Source: Pseudomonadota bacterium (GTDB lineage: Bacteria; Pseudomonadota; Gammaproteobacteria; Steroidobacterales; Steroidobacteraceae). From it: 14,545 nt of DNA. Below are positions 1 through 7,172 of the stretch, piece after piece. Numbering within the stretch: position 1 is the first letter of the stretch; each line of letters begins with the position of its first letter. Location of the stretch: assembly GCA_003242685.1 (NCBI GenBank), contig QGVD01000080.1, positions 1-14,545 of the forward strand. The letters are read 5' to 3'. The notes below the pieces were generated by a model. It saw only the letters and a program-made list of their open reading frames with translations, searched no databases and was not told the DNA's origin. The translations under genes and the position numbers were made by a program.

Positions 1-362
1 TGCAGGCTGACGGCGGCACCCGCACGGCCGCGATCCCCGGCGGTTACATCGCGCTCGCCGACGCGTGCGACACCCTGGTGAAGCAGGGCGTCATTCCCGC
101 GAGCCCGCTGCACGGCCAGGTCGCGGCCGTGTCGGTGGGCATCGTCGGCGGCATTCCGGTGCTCGATCTCGACTACGCCGAGGACTCGCAGGCCGAGACG
201 GACATGAACGTCGTCATGAACAACGGCGGCGCCTTCGTCGAGCTGCAGGGCACCGCCGAAGGTCACGCGTTCCGGCGTCACGAGCTCGACGCGCTGCTCG
301 ATCTCGCGATCACCGGCCTCGGCACGCTGTTCTCTCTCCAGGCACAGGCGCTCTACGAGTGA
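1..362 (+). CDS. rph: Ribonuclease PH, C-terminal part (5' end outside the window)
   Basis: RNase PH is a phosphate-dependent 3'-to-5' exoribonuclease that trims tRNA precursors and other structured RNAs; it works as a hexamer in the cytoplasm. Only the C-terminal ~119 residues are present, read in the frame whose first full codon is base 3. The opening residues QADGGTRTAAI and the later LDLDYAEDSQAETDMNVVM match conserved RNase PH blocks, and the end (GTLFSLQAQAL) is typical of the family C-terminus. The reading frame is open through the left edge, so the start lies upstream. The TGA stop at 360-362 overlaps the GTG start of rdgB at 359. An rph-rdgB pair is a common proteobacterial arrangement. 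The assignment is close to certain; only the missing N-terminus limits it. Confidence 0.95.
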   Translation, partial: QADGGTRTAAIPGGYIALADACDTLVKQGVIPASPLHGQVAAVSVGIVGGIPVLDLDYAEDSQAETDMNVVMNNGGAFVELQGTAEGHAFRRHELDALLDLAITGLGTLFSLQAQALYE

Positions 363-955
363 AGCTGGTCCTCGCGAGCGGCAACCCGGGCAAGCTCCGG
401 GAGCTCGACGCGCTGCTCGGGCCGCGCGGCTTCGAGCTCGTGGCGCAGTCGGCGCTCGGCATCGAGTCGCCGCCCGAAACCGGCACCACCTTCGAGGAGA
501 ACGCGCTCATCAAGGCGCGTCACGCCGCCCGCTGCTCCGGCTTCGCCGCGCTCGCCGACGACTCGGGCATCGAGGTCGATGCTCTCGGCGGCCGACCCGG
601 CGTGCACTCCGCGCGCTATGCCGGCGAAGGTGCGACCGATCAGCAGAACCTCGAGAAGCTCCTCGAGGAGCTCCGCGGCGTACCGGCCGAGCGCCGAACG
701 GCGCGCTACCGGTGCGTCATCGTTCTCGTGCGTGATGCCGACGACCCTGCGCCCATCGTGGCGCGCGGCACCTGGGAAGGCCGCATCCTCGAAGCGTCTC
801 GCGGCTCCGGCGGTTTCGGTTACGACCCCATCTTCCTCCCGGCAGGGCTCGACCGGACGGCAGCCGAGCTCTCGCCCGCCGAGAAGAACGCCATCAGCCA
901 CCGGGGCCTCGCGCTCGCCGCGTTGCTGACCGAGCTCTCCGCCGCGCGCGTATAG
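359..955 (+). CDS. rdgB: dITP/XTP pyrophosphatase (RdgB/HAM1 family)
   Basis: This cytoplasmic house-cleaning enzyme hydrolyses dITP, dXTP and ITP to the monophosphate and pyrophosphate, keeping deaminated purines out of nucleic acids. The 198-residue length is normal for the family. Visible motifs are the N-terminal substrate loop SGNPGKL (residues 7-13), ETGTTFEENA (40-49), the catalytic ADDSGIEVDAL block (67-76) with GVHSARYAG (81-89), FGYDPIF (153-159) and the C-terminal KNAISHRG (176-183). The start is taken as GTG at 359 because the RdgB similarity begins exactly there (VKLVLASGNPGK). A longer frame upstream would only read through rph in another frame. The GTGA overlap with the rph stop suggests translational coupling. 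The sequence TATAGT at 951-956, across the stop codon, resembles a -10 element but has no well-spaced -35. Confidence 0.96.
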   Translation: MKLVLASGNPGKLRELDALLGPRGFELVAQSALGIESPPETGTTFEENALIKARHAARCSGFAALADDSGIEVDALGGRPGVHSARYAGEGATDQQNLEKLLEELRGVPAERRTARYRCVIVLVRDADDPAPIVARGTWEGRILEASRGSGGFGYDPIFLPAGLDRTAAELSPAEKNAISHRGLALAALLTELSAARV

Positions 956-995
956 TTCGCGTCATCCGTCCGCTCCGGTCTTCGGGGAGTCGTGC

Positions 996-2831
996 ATGAC
1001 GCTGCGACAGCGCTTCGTACCCCTTGCTTTCATCGCGTGCTTCTTCGCCGCTTCCGCCCAGGCCGCCGAACCGGATCGAGCCGCGGCAGCCCGCGCGCTG
1101 CACGCGCTCTTCGATGAGGCGTGGGAGCGCGATCTGCGCGAGGATCCGACGCTCGCATCGGCACTCGGTGACCACCGGTACGACCATCTCTGGCCCGACG
1201 TCTCCCGGGAGGCCATCGAGCGGCGGCATCGCGAGGACGGGGAGATACTCGCGCGTCTGCAGCGCATCGACAGGTCCCTCCTCTCGAGCGAGGACCAGCT
1301 CAGTTACGACCTCTTCGCGCAGAGGTACCGCAACCGCATCGCGCTGCACCCGTTCCGCCCCGAGGTGTACGAACAGCGCGCACGCGACGGCGTGCACACG
1401 CTCGCCGAGCTGGCCGAGGTCCTGCCGTTCGCGACGGTTCGCGACTTCGAGAACTGGATCGCGCGGCTGCGCTCGCTCGATCGCTTCCTCGAGCAGCAGA
1501 TCGCTCTCCTCGAGACCGGCATACGCGAGAAGCGCACTCAGCCACGGGTGATCATGGAACGCGTGGTCCCGGTGCTCGACGAGATCGCCGCGGGGCCGGC
1601 CGAGAAAAGTCCCTTCTACGCGCCCTTCACGCGCATGCCGGAGTCCATCCCTGAAGCCGAGCGGACCCGGCTCGCGGCGGAGGGAAAGGCGGCCGTCGAG
1701 CAGGTGGTGCTGCCGGCCTACCGCCGCTTCACGAAGTTCTTCCGCGAGAAGCTGCTTCCCGCCACGCGCGAGAGCGTCGGTATCTGGGATACGCCGGACG
1801 GCGAGGCCTACTACCGCGAGCTCGTGTCCATCTACACGACCACGCGGCTCACGCCGGACGAGATCCACGAGATCGGGCTGAAGGAAGTCGCGCGCATCCG
1901 CGCCGAGATGGATGCAGTGATGCGCGAGACCGGCTTCACCGGCACCTTCGCCGAGTTCCTCGAATTCCTGCGCACCGATCCGCGCTTCTATTTCGAAACG
2001 CCCGAAGAGCTGTTCCGCGAGTACGTCGTGACGGCGAAGCGCATCGAGCCGGAGCTCGTGAAGCTGTTCGGCCGTCTGCCGCGCACTCCCTACGGCGTGC
2101 GGCCGATTCCGATGACGAGCGCGCCGAATACGACGACCGCCTATTACATGCCGCCGGCCGCGGACGGCACGCGTGCGGGTTTCTACTACGTGAACCTCTA
2201 CCGGCCCGAGGTGCGGCCGAAGTACGAGATCGAGGTGCTCACCGTTCACGAAGCGGTGCCGGGCCATCATCTGCAGATCGCCCTCGCGCAGGAGCAGAAG
2301 GGACTGCCGCTCTTCCGCCGCAACGCGCGCTTCACGGCGTTCGTCGAGGGCTGGGGGCTGTACGCCGAGAGTCTGGGGCCCGAGCTCGGGCTCTACCGCG
2401 ATCCGTACTCGAAGTTCGGTCAGCTCACCTACGACATGTGGCGCGCGGTGCGCCTCGTCGTCGACACCGGCATGCACCACAAGCGCTGGACGCGCGAGCA
2501 GGCGATCGAGTACTTCAAGGCGAACGCCGCCAAGACCGAGGCGGACATCGTCAACGAGATCGATCGCTACATCGCCTGGCCGGGCCAGGCGCTCGCTTAC
2601 AAGATCGGGCAGCTCGAGATCCTCAAGCTGCGCCGCGAGGCGCAGCAGGCGCTCGGGTCGCGCTTCGACATCCGCGACTTCCACGACGTCGTGCTCGCGA
2701 ACGGCGCGCTGCCGCTCGACGTTCTGGAACGGATCGTGCGCGAGTGGGTCGAAAGGTGTCGCTCGTCGGAGGAGCGCTGCGCGCTCGAGAGCGCGCACGA
2801 TGACGGCGCTTCCTCCGCGGCGAGCCCCTGA
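996..2831 (+). CDS. Exported DUF885-family metallopeptidase-like protein
   Basis: This 611-residue protein belongs to the DUF885 family, a group of predicted zinc-dependent, mostly secreted proteins whose substrates are largely unknown. The N-terminus is a signal peptide (basic MTLRQRF, hydrophobic to about residue 20, ASAQA cleavage site near residue 23). A cysteine at position 15 (FIAC) makes a lipoprotein possible but less likely. The family hallmark HEAVPGHH lies at residues 418-425, with acidic FVEGWGLYAE at about 449-458 a likely further metal ligand. The N-terminal half (about 30-330) is helical and charged, as in other members. The ATG at 996 is preceded by GGGGAG at 984-989. The gene sits between rdgB (40-base gap) and hemW (18-base gap), so the four genes may be cotranscribed. 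The family call is firm. Peptidase activity is inferred from the HExxxxHH-like motif, and the substrate is unknown. Confidence 0.88.
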   Translation: MTLRQRFVPLAFIACFFAASAQAAEPDRAAAARALHALFDEAWERDLREDPTLASALGDHRYDHLWPDVSREAIERRHREDGEILARLQRIDRSLLSSEDQLSYDLFAQRYRNRIALHPFRPEVYEQRARDGVHTLAELAEVLPFATVRDFENWIARLRSLDRFLEQQIALLETGIREKRTQPRVIMERVVPVLDEIAAGPAEKSPFYAPFTRMPESIPEAERTRLAAEGKAAVEQVVLPAYRRFTKFFREKLLPATRESVGIWDTPDGEAYYRELVSIYTTTRLTPDEIHEIGLKEVARIRAEMDAVMRETGFTGTFAEFLEFLRTDPRFYFETPEELFREYVVTAKRIEPELVKLFGRLPRTPYGVRPIPMTSAPNTTTAYYMPPAADGTRAGFYYVNLYRPEVRPKYEIEVLTVHEAVPGHHLQIALAQEQKGLPLFRRNARFTAFVEGWGLYAESLGPELGLYRDPYSKFGQLTYDMWRAVRLVVDTGMHHKRWTREQAIEYFKANAAKTEADIVNEIDRYIAWPGQALAYKIGQLEILKLRREAQQALGSRFDIRDFHDVVLANGALPLDVLERIVREWVERCRSSEERCALESAHDDGASSAASP

Positions 2832-2849
2832 ACGAACCCCGGGCCTTTC

Positions 2850-4037
2850 ATGCCGCTCGCCGACGTACCCCTGTCGCTCTACGTGCACTTCCCCTGGTGC
2901 GTGCGCAAGTGTCCGTACTGCGACTTCAACTCCTACACGCTGCGTGACGAGCTGCCGGAGGAGCGCTACGTCGCGGCGCTCGAGGCGGATCTCGAGCTGC
3001 AGGCACGCGAGGTCGCGGGGCGTGAGGTCATCAGCATCTTCATGGGCGGCGGGACGCCGAGCCTCTTCTCGCCGGAAGCCATCGCCCGGGTGCTCGCGGC
3101 GGCCCGGCGTCACCTGCGCCTGGCCGACGATGTCGAGGTGACGCTCGAGGCGAATCCCGGAACGATCGAGCGCGGGCGCTTCGCCGAGTACCGCGCGGCA
3201 GGAGTCAACCGCGTTTCTCTCGGTGCACAGAGCTTCGACGCTGCGCGGCTCGAGGCGCTCGGGCGGATTCACTCACCGCGGGAAACCGTGCGTGCCGCCG
3301 AAGAGCTGCACGCGGCGGGGCTCACGAACTTCAACCTCGACCTCATGTACGGGCTGCCGGGCCAGGATCTCCCCGGTGCGCTGCGCGACATCGAGCAGGC
3401 GCTCGCGCTCGAGCCCGCGCACGTCTCGCACTATCAGCTCACGATCGAGCCGGGCACGGTGTTCGCCGGCGTGCGGCCAAGCCTGCCGACCGACGAAGAG
3501 ATCGCGGACATGCTGCCTCCCGTCCAAGAGCGGCTCGCGGCGGCAGGGTTCGCGCAGTACGAGGTATCCGCCTACGCCCGCCCGACGCGGCGCTGCCGCC
3601 ACAACCTCAACTACTGGACGTTCGGCGACTATCTCGGCATCGGCGCGGGTGCGCACGGAAAGCTCACGTCTGCGGCGAGCGGGACCATCGTGCGCACGAG
3701 TCGCATACGTGAGCCCAGGCGTTACCTGAGCAGTTCGGCGGAGCCGCCTGTACGACGGGAAGTACAACCTGCAGAGCTTCCGTTCGAGTTCGCGATGAAC
3801 GCGCTGCGCCTGACGGAAGGTTTCTCGATGGGGCTGTTTTCGCGGCGGACGGGCCTCGGCGCCGCCGCCATCGAGCCCACGCTTTCCGTCCTCGAAACCC
3901 GCGGGCTCGTCGCGCGCGATGGGGATCGCTGGTATCCCACCGTGGTCGGTCTGCGCTTCCTCAACGACGCGCTGATCGAGTTCCTGCCGGATACCCCGGA
4001 GAGTGCCGGCAAGTTGCGCTTGTCAAGCGCCCCCTAG
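2850..4037 (+). CDS. hemW: HemW, radical SAM heme chaperone (HemN-like)
   Basis: HemW is a radical-SAM-fold protein, formerly annotated as oxygen-independent coproporphyrinogen III oxidase, that binds heme and is thought to deliver it to respiratory enzymes. The 395-residue protein has the [4Fe-4S] motif CVRKCPYC with cysteines 17, 21 and 24, followed by DF. True HemN has a fourth cysteine just after, so this supports HemW. Further family blocks are GGGTPSLF (about 68-75), EANPGTIE, RVSLGAQSF, NLDLMYGLPGQD and the heme-linked HNLNYW (251-256) before GIGAGAHG. The C-terminal ~100 residues form the usual winged-helix-like HemN C domain. ATG 2850 is the only ATG after the in-frame upstream stop; it lacks a clear Shine-Dalgarno, so coupling to the DUF885 gene 18 bases upstream is likely. 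An rdgB-hemW linkage is common in gammaproteobacteria, here interrupted by the DUF885 gene. Confidence 0.95.
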   Translation: MPLADVPLSLYVHFPWCVRKCPYCDFNSYTLRDELPEERYVAALEADLELQAREVAGREVISIFMGGGTPSLFSPEAIARVLAAARRHLRLADDVEVTLEANPGTIERGRFAEYRAAGVNRVSLGAQSFDAARLEALGRIHSPRETVRAAEELHAAGLTNFNLDLMYGLPGQDLPGALRDIEQALALEPAHVSHYQLTIEPGTVFAGVRPSLPTDEEIADMLPPVQERLAAAGFAQYEVSAYARPTRRCRHNLNYWTFGDYLGIGAGAHGKLTSAASGTIVRTSRIREPRRYLSSSAEPPVRREVQPAELPFEFAMNALRLTEGFSMGLFSRRTGLGAAAIEPTLSVLETRGLVARDGDRWYPTVVGLRFLNDALIEFLPDTPESAGKLRLSSAP

Positions 4038-4064
4038 GCCCAGTTCGGGCTCTCGTCAAGAGGC

Positions 4065-4073
4065 TTATGCACA
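4065..4073 (+). promoter_or_regulatory. DnaA box (TTATGCACA)
   Basis: TTATGCACA fits the classical TTATNCACA DnaA-box consensus exactly and is followed by G, as in the second cluster about 180 bases downstream. It lies 27 bases after the hemW stop. On its own a nine-base match is weak evidence, but its company in the same gap raises confidence. Confidence 0.5.
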
Positions 4074-4253
4074 GGCCGGGATGGGTATCGGCAAATGAGC
4101 CAATTACATGCGAAATCGACCAAGCCTCTCCATGAGAGCCTCATAACTCATTGATCGAAAAGGCACAAACGTCCTGGTTACTTTTTCGCCACAAGGCCAG
4201 AAATGCGTTTTCACCCGGGAATCGGCCGCTCTCGCTCGAGATCTTCCACAGAG

Positions 4254-4276
4254 TTATCCACAGGATTTGTGGATAA
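4254..4276. promoter_or_regulatory. Inverted pair of perfect DnaA boxes
   Basis: TTATCCACA at 4254-4262 and its exact reverse complement TGTGGATAA at 4268-4276 are separated by GGATT. Each is a perfect high-affinity DnaA box. A degenerate third box, TCTTCCACA (4242-4250, two mismatches), lies 12 bases upstream of the first in the same orientation. The pair is 66 bases upstream of the putative rpmE -35 element. Known roles for such clusters are replication origins, DnaA-titrating (datA) or reactivating (DARS) sites, and DnaA-controlled promoters; the sequence does not decide among these. The same palindrome could also be the operator of an unrelated dimeric regulator. Confidence 0.65.
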
Positions 4277-4342
4277 GGGTGTGCGGCCCTGTACGACTCT
4301 CCAGGACGCCGCGGCCGAGCCTCGCCAAGCCCCCCTTTTCGC

Positions 4343-4371
4343 TTGAGGCAGGCGGATTCTGTCGCTACACT
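4343..4371 (+). promoter_or_regulatory. Putative sigma70 promoter of rpmE
   Basis: TTGAGG at 4343-4348 and TACACT at 4366-4371 are spaced by exactly 17 bases and each match four of six consensus positions. Transcription would start near 4378, about 33 bases before the rpmE ATG. This is a prediction from spacing and match only. Confidence 0.5.
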
Positions 4372-4410
4372 TTCGCGCCTTTTTCGACCGGTTCAGTTGA
4401 AGAGCCCGCC

Positions 4411-4626
4411 ATGAAAGCCTCGATCCATCCCGAGTACAAAGAGATCACGGTGACCTGCTCCTGCGGGAACACCTTCAAGACGCGCTCGACGCTGGGCCAC
4501 GACCTGCATATCGAAGTCTGCTCGAACTGCCACCCGTTCTACACGGGCAAGCAGAAGATCGTCGATACGGCCGGCCGCGTGGACAAGTTCCGCAAGAAGT
4601 ACGCGGCTTCCGCCGGCGGGCGCTGA
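4411..4626 (+). CDS. rpmE: 50S ribosomal protein L31, zinc-binding form
   Basis: L31 is a small protein of the large ribosomal subunit that bridges to the 30S head. The 71-residue product starts MKASIHPEYKEITVTCSCG and contains the four zinc-ligand cysteines C16, C18, C37 and C40 (CSCG...CSNCH), followed by HPFYTGKQKIVDTAGRVDKF, which is diagnostic of the family. This is the C+ (zinc) form; the C- paralogue induced under zinc starvation lacks these cysteines. The frame is open upstream to 4267, but family similarity begins only at ATG 4411, which has GAAGAG at 4399-4404 as a ribosome binding site. It is probably a single-gene unit, with its own promoter-like sequence upstream and a terminator hairpin downstream. 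Confidence 0.97.
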   Translation: MKASIHPEYKEITVTCSCGNTFKTRSTLGHDLHIEVCSNCHPFYTGKQKIVDTAGRVDKFRKKYAASAGGR

Positions 4627-4694
4627 CCCTGCGGGCGCCCGGGGGCCCACCGTCGGCCACCGGGTCCGGCGCCTGGCGCCGCATTCCAGACTCC

Positions 4695-4720
4695 ACGGGA
4701 GCGCCGCAAGGCGCTCCTGT
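4695..4720 (+). terminator. Hairpin terminator after rpmE
   Basis: An 11-pair stem (ACGGGAGCGCC at 4695-4705 with GGCGCTCCTGT at 4710-4720, one G-U pair in RNA) closes on a GCAA loop of the GNRA type. It is followed by CGTTTCC, a weak T-run. The location 69 bases after the rpmE stop suits a rho-independent terminator. Confidence 0.65.
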
Positions 4721-4867
4721 CGTTTCCGCGCACCGCTCGCCGCCGCGGGGTGGAACTCCGCCGCCTGCGCGACGATCGTAGCTATGTGCCGTCCGGGCTC
4801 CTATTCTTGAGTGCACCGGTTTCCGGTCCCACCGGCCGGGTGTGACTGCTGCCCGCGGAGACGAACC

Positions 4868-6334
4868 ATGATCCGCAAACTGGCTGTAGCCCTTGTCGCG
4901 GCGCTCGCCGTCGTGAGTTGCGCCTCGAATCCCGCCACAGGCGGCCGCAACGTCGTCGTGACGTCCGCGGAGAGCGAGCGCGAGCAGGCGCGGCGCTACT
5001 ACGAACAGATCATCCGCTTCTACGGACTCTACGAAGATCAGGCGCTGCAGGACTACGTGCAGCGCGTGGGCGAGCAGATCGCCCGGAACAGCCACCTGCC
5101 CGACTGGGACTTCAAGTTCGTCGTGCTCGACGACGAATCGGTGAACGCGTTCACCACCGGTGGCGGTTACGTGTACGTGCATCGCGGCCTGCTGGCGTAC
5201 CTCAACTCCGAGGCCGAGCTCGCCGCGGTGATCGGGCACGAGATCGGCCACGTGACGGCCCGCCACCCGGCGCGCCGCCAGACGCGAGGCATCCTGGCCT
5301 CCGTGCTGGCGACGGGCGCGGCGATCGCCACGGGCTCCCAGGCCATCGCGCAGCTCGCCAACATCGGCGCGACCGCGTGGCTGCAGGGCTACGGGCGTGA
5401 GAACGAGATGGAAGCCGACCGCCTCGGCCTCGAGTACGCGACGAAGACCGGCTACAAGCCGGAAGCCATGGTCGACGTCTTCAGGGTCTTCAAGGCCCAG
5501 GAGACCTTCGAGATCAACCGCGCCAGGGAGGAAGGGCGCGAGCCGATGATCTACCACGGCATCTTCTCCTCGCACCCGGCGCCCGACGATCGCGCCATCC
5601 AGGCCGCGAAAGCGGCCGCGAAGGTCGAAGAGACGCCCGCCACCGGCTGGATCGAGAATCGCGAAGGCTACATGAAGGCGATCGACGGCCTGCCGTACGG
5701 CTCGAGCCGCGCCCAGGGCATCGTGCGCGACAACCGCTTCTACCACGCGGACATGGGCATCACGATGGCCTTCCCGCGCGGCTGGACGATCGAGAATCAC
5801 CGTGACCGCATCCTGGCCTACACGAAGACCAAGGACGCGATCATGCAGGTGACGGCGGAGCGCCGGCCCGAGAAGGAATCGCCGCGCGAGTTCCTGCTGA
5901 AGAAGCTGCGCGGTGCGAGCTTCACGCGCGGCGAGGAGCTCACCGTCAACGGCATGGAGGGCTACGCCGTCATCACGCGCAACGGCTCGCCGCTCGACGG
6001 CGGCGCGGGTCCGGTTCGCTGGGCGGTGCTCTACCGCGGGCAGAGCGCGTTCATCTTCGGTGGCGCGAGCCGTTCGGCCTCATCGGGCAGACCGGCCGAC
6101 GACGGCCTCTTCATGTCCGCGATCCAGACCTTCCGCGATCTGCGCCCGTCCGAGTATCCGCTGGCGCAGCCCTACCGCATCAAGGTGGTGCAGGCGACGC
6201 CGGGCATGAGGCTCGAGGACTACGCCAAGAACGTGCCGGTCGAGAAGTACAAGCTCGAAGAGTTGCAGCTCCTGAACGGCATCTATCCGAAGGGCGAGCT
6301 CAAGCCCGGTCAGTACGTGAAGATCATCGAGTAG
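4868..6334 (+). CDS. M48-family zinc metalloprotease, predicted lipoprotein with LysM-like tail
   Basis: This 488-residue envelope protease resembles the BepA/LoiP-type M48 peptidases that take part in outer-membrane protein quality control. The N-terminus (MIRKLAVALVAALAVVSC) is a lipoprotein signal with the lipidated cysteine at residue 18; alanine at the next position is compatible with outer-membrane sorting. The catalytic zinc motif HEIGH is at residues 124-128 inside VIGHEIGHVTARHPARR, and the third ligand is probably E182 in NEMEADRLGLEYA. After the protease domain (to about residue 245) comes a region of unclear fold. The last ~45 residues (LEDYAKNVPVEKYKLEELQ, then LLNGIY and LKPGQYVKII) look like a LysM-type or related binding repeat. 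ATG 4868 is preferred over GTG 4811 because it gives a clean signal peptide and has GGAG at 4857-4860. The specific substrate is unknown, so no symbol is given. Confidence 0.9.
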   Translation: MIRKLAVALVAALAVVSCASNPATGGRNVVVTSAESEREQARRYYEQIIRFYGLYEDQALQDYVQRVGEQIARNSHLPDWDFKFVVLDDESVNAFTTGGGYVYVHRGLLAYLNSEAELAAVIGHEIGHVTARHPARRQTRGILASVLATGAAIATGSQAIAQLANIGATAWLQGYGRENEMEADRLGLEYATKTGYKPEAMVDVFRVFKAQETFEINRAREEGREPMIYHGIFSSHPAPDDRAIQAAKAAAKVEETPATGWIENREGYMKAIDGLPYGSSRAQGIVRDNRFYHADMGITMAFPRGWTIENHRDRILAYTKTKDAIMQVTAERRPEKESPREFLLKKLRGASFTRGEELTVNGMEGYAVITRNGSPLDGGAGPVRWAVLYRGQSAFIFGGASRSASSGRPADDGLFMSAIQTFRDLRPSEYPLAQPYRIKVVQATPGMRLEDYAKNVPVEKYKLEELQLLNGIYPKGELKPGQYVKIIE

Positions 6335-6346
6335 GCGTCTTCCCGC

Positions 6347-6384
6347 CGATCGCCCTCTCCCCCGTCCGGGGGAGAGGGCGATCG
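6347..6384. terminator. Perfect 17-bp hairpin between convergent genes
   Basis: Bases 6347-6363 pair without mismatch with 6368-6384 around a GTCC loop. The stem core is CCCTCTCCCC / GGGGAGAGGG. It lies in the 64-base gap between the M48 gene (plus) and the ferritin-like gene (minus) and could end transcription from both sides. The same core recurs at 12074-12100, so it may also be a copy of a dispersed palindromic repeat. There is no T-run on either side. Confidence 0.7.
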
Positions 6385-6398
6385 TAGAGAAGCGGCGA

Positions 6399-7136
6399 TC
6401 AGGACGGTGCGCCGACGCGCGCCTCGCCCATCGTGAGCGCCGACACCCAGCGCCGCACGTGGTCGAGGTGAGTCTGCTCCTCGTCGAGCGCCGCCGCGAA
6501 GCGCTGCGCCAGGTCCTTGTGCCCTTCGCTCTCGGCCAGCGCGATCAGCAGGTCCCACCCTTCGTGGTCCGCGAGCTCGGCGACGAGAATGGCGTGCAGC
6601 GACTGTGCAAAAGTGGTGCGCGGGTCGGTGATGGCCTGCATGAGGCCCATGGACTCCACGCCCACCAGATCCGCGCCCGGCGTCTGCGCCGTGGGATCGG
6701 CCCCGAGCTGCTGCAGAGCCTCGGCGAGCAGCGCGACGTGTTGTGCCTCGTCGTCACGGAAGCGCACGAGCTGGTCGATCGGCACCTGACCCTCGACGTC
6801 GCTCCGGTGCTTCGTGATGAGCGCCGTGTAGAGCCGGGTGCCCGTGCGCTCGAAGGCGAGCCGCTCGGCGAGCTTGTCGACGAGCGCCTGCGGCCTGCTG
6901 CCCGTCATCATCTTTGCACCGCTCTTGAGCATGCCCTTCGCGGTGCCCGGCAGAGGCACCGAGCCCACTCCGTCCCCTTCCTCGATGTAACTCTGACGGA
7001 GGGCGGCGATGCCGCTCTCGTCTCCATGCGACGTCGGCTGCCTCTGCTGCGTGAAGGCGAGCATCGCCTCCGTGGCCTTCGGCGACATCTGCACGCCCGT
7101 GCGGTTCTTGCCCATCTTCGACGACGTTCTTTCCAT
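6399..7136 (-). CDS. Ferritin-like domain protein (predicted diiron, 245 aa)
   Basis: The C-terminal ~155 residues form a four-helix ferritin-like bundle judged by the spacing of metal-ligand motifs: E96 (FERTG), E130-x-x-H133 (DDEAQH), E187 or E192 (ELADHEGW) and E220-x-x-H223 (DEEQTH). This pattern suits a carboxylate-bridged diiron site as in rubrerythrin or ferritin. The first ~85 residues are polar and low in predicted structure, with no signal peptide. The ATG at 7136 has a good GAAGGAA-type Shine-Dalgarno (complement of 7143-7148). It is the second gene of a minus-strand pair, 36 bases after a larger ferritin-like gene. Possible roles are iron storage, peroxide reduction or oxidative-stress defence; none can be assigned from the sequence. 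Confidence 0.78.
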   Translation of the reverse strand: MERTSSKMGKNRTGVQMSPKATEAMLAFTQQRQPTSHGDESGIAALRQSYIEEGDGVGSVPLPGTAKGMLKSGAKMMTGSRPQALVDKLAERLAFERTGTRLYTALITKHRSDVEGQVPIDQLVRFRDDEAQHVALLAEALQQLGADPTAQTPGADLVGVESMGLMQAITDPRTTFAQSLHAILVAELADHEGWDLLIALAESEGHKDLAQRFAAALDEEQTHLDHVRRWVSALTMGEARVGAPS

Positions 7137-7172
7137 GGCCGTTCCTTCGCTCTGTGTCGGTTCCCTCGAGGC

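Larger units (their letters stand above)
4038..4410. other. Non-coding gap of lower GC upstream of rpmE
   Basis: No convincing gene is visible here. The one open frame entering rpmE from 4267 has no family similarity before the L31 start. Composition drops clearly: bases 4081-4200 are about 47% GC by my count, against much higher values in the neighbouring genes. The gap holds DnaA-box-like sequences (4065-4073, 4242-4250, 4254-4262, 4268-4276), a small CTCTC/GAGAG hairpin at 4126-4138, and the rpmE promoter. No strong rho-independent terminator for hemW was found; a 4-5 bp GC stem around 4037-4051 has no T-run. Confidence 0.6.

Noticed and set aside
951..956. TATAGT as a -10 for the DUF885 gene
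   Set aside because: Good match to -10, but no -35 at 16-18 bases (TTGCTG at 923-928 is 22 bases away). Kept only as a remark.
894..3272. Very long minus-strand open frame (792 codons) opposite the DUF885 and hemW genes
   Set aside because: It is an antisense shadow caused by high GC. It spans parts of three good genes, is Arg/Glu/Leu-rich with no family similarity, and has no ribosome site.
4267..4410. N-terminal extension of rpmE by 48 codons
   Set aside because: L31 proteins start at MKASIHPEY; the extension crosses the promoter and has no ribosome site.
4038..4410. Small RNA or riboswitch in the gap before rpmE
   Set aside because: Only short, weak stems are visible, with no recognisable riboswitch core.
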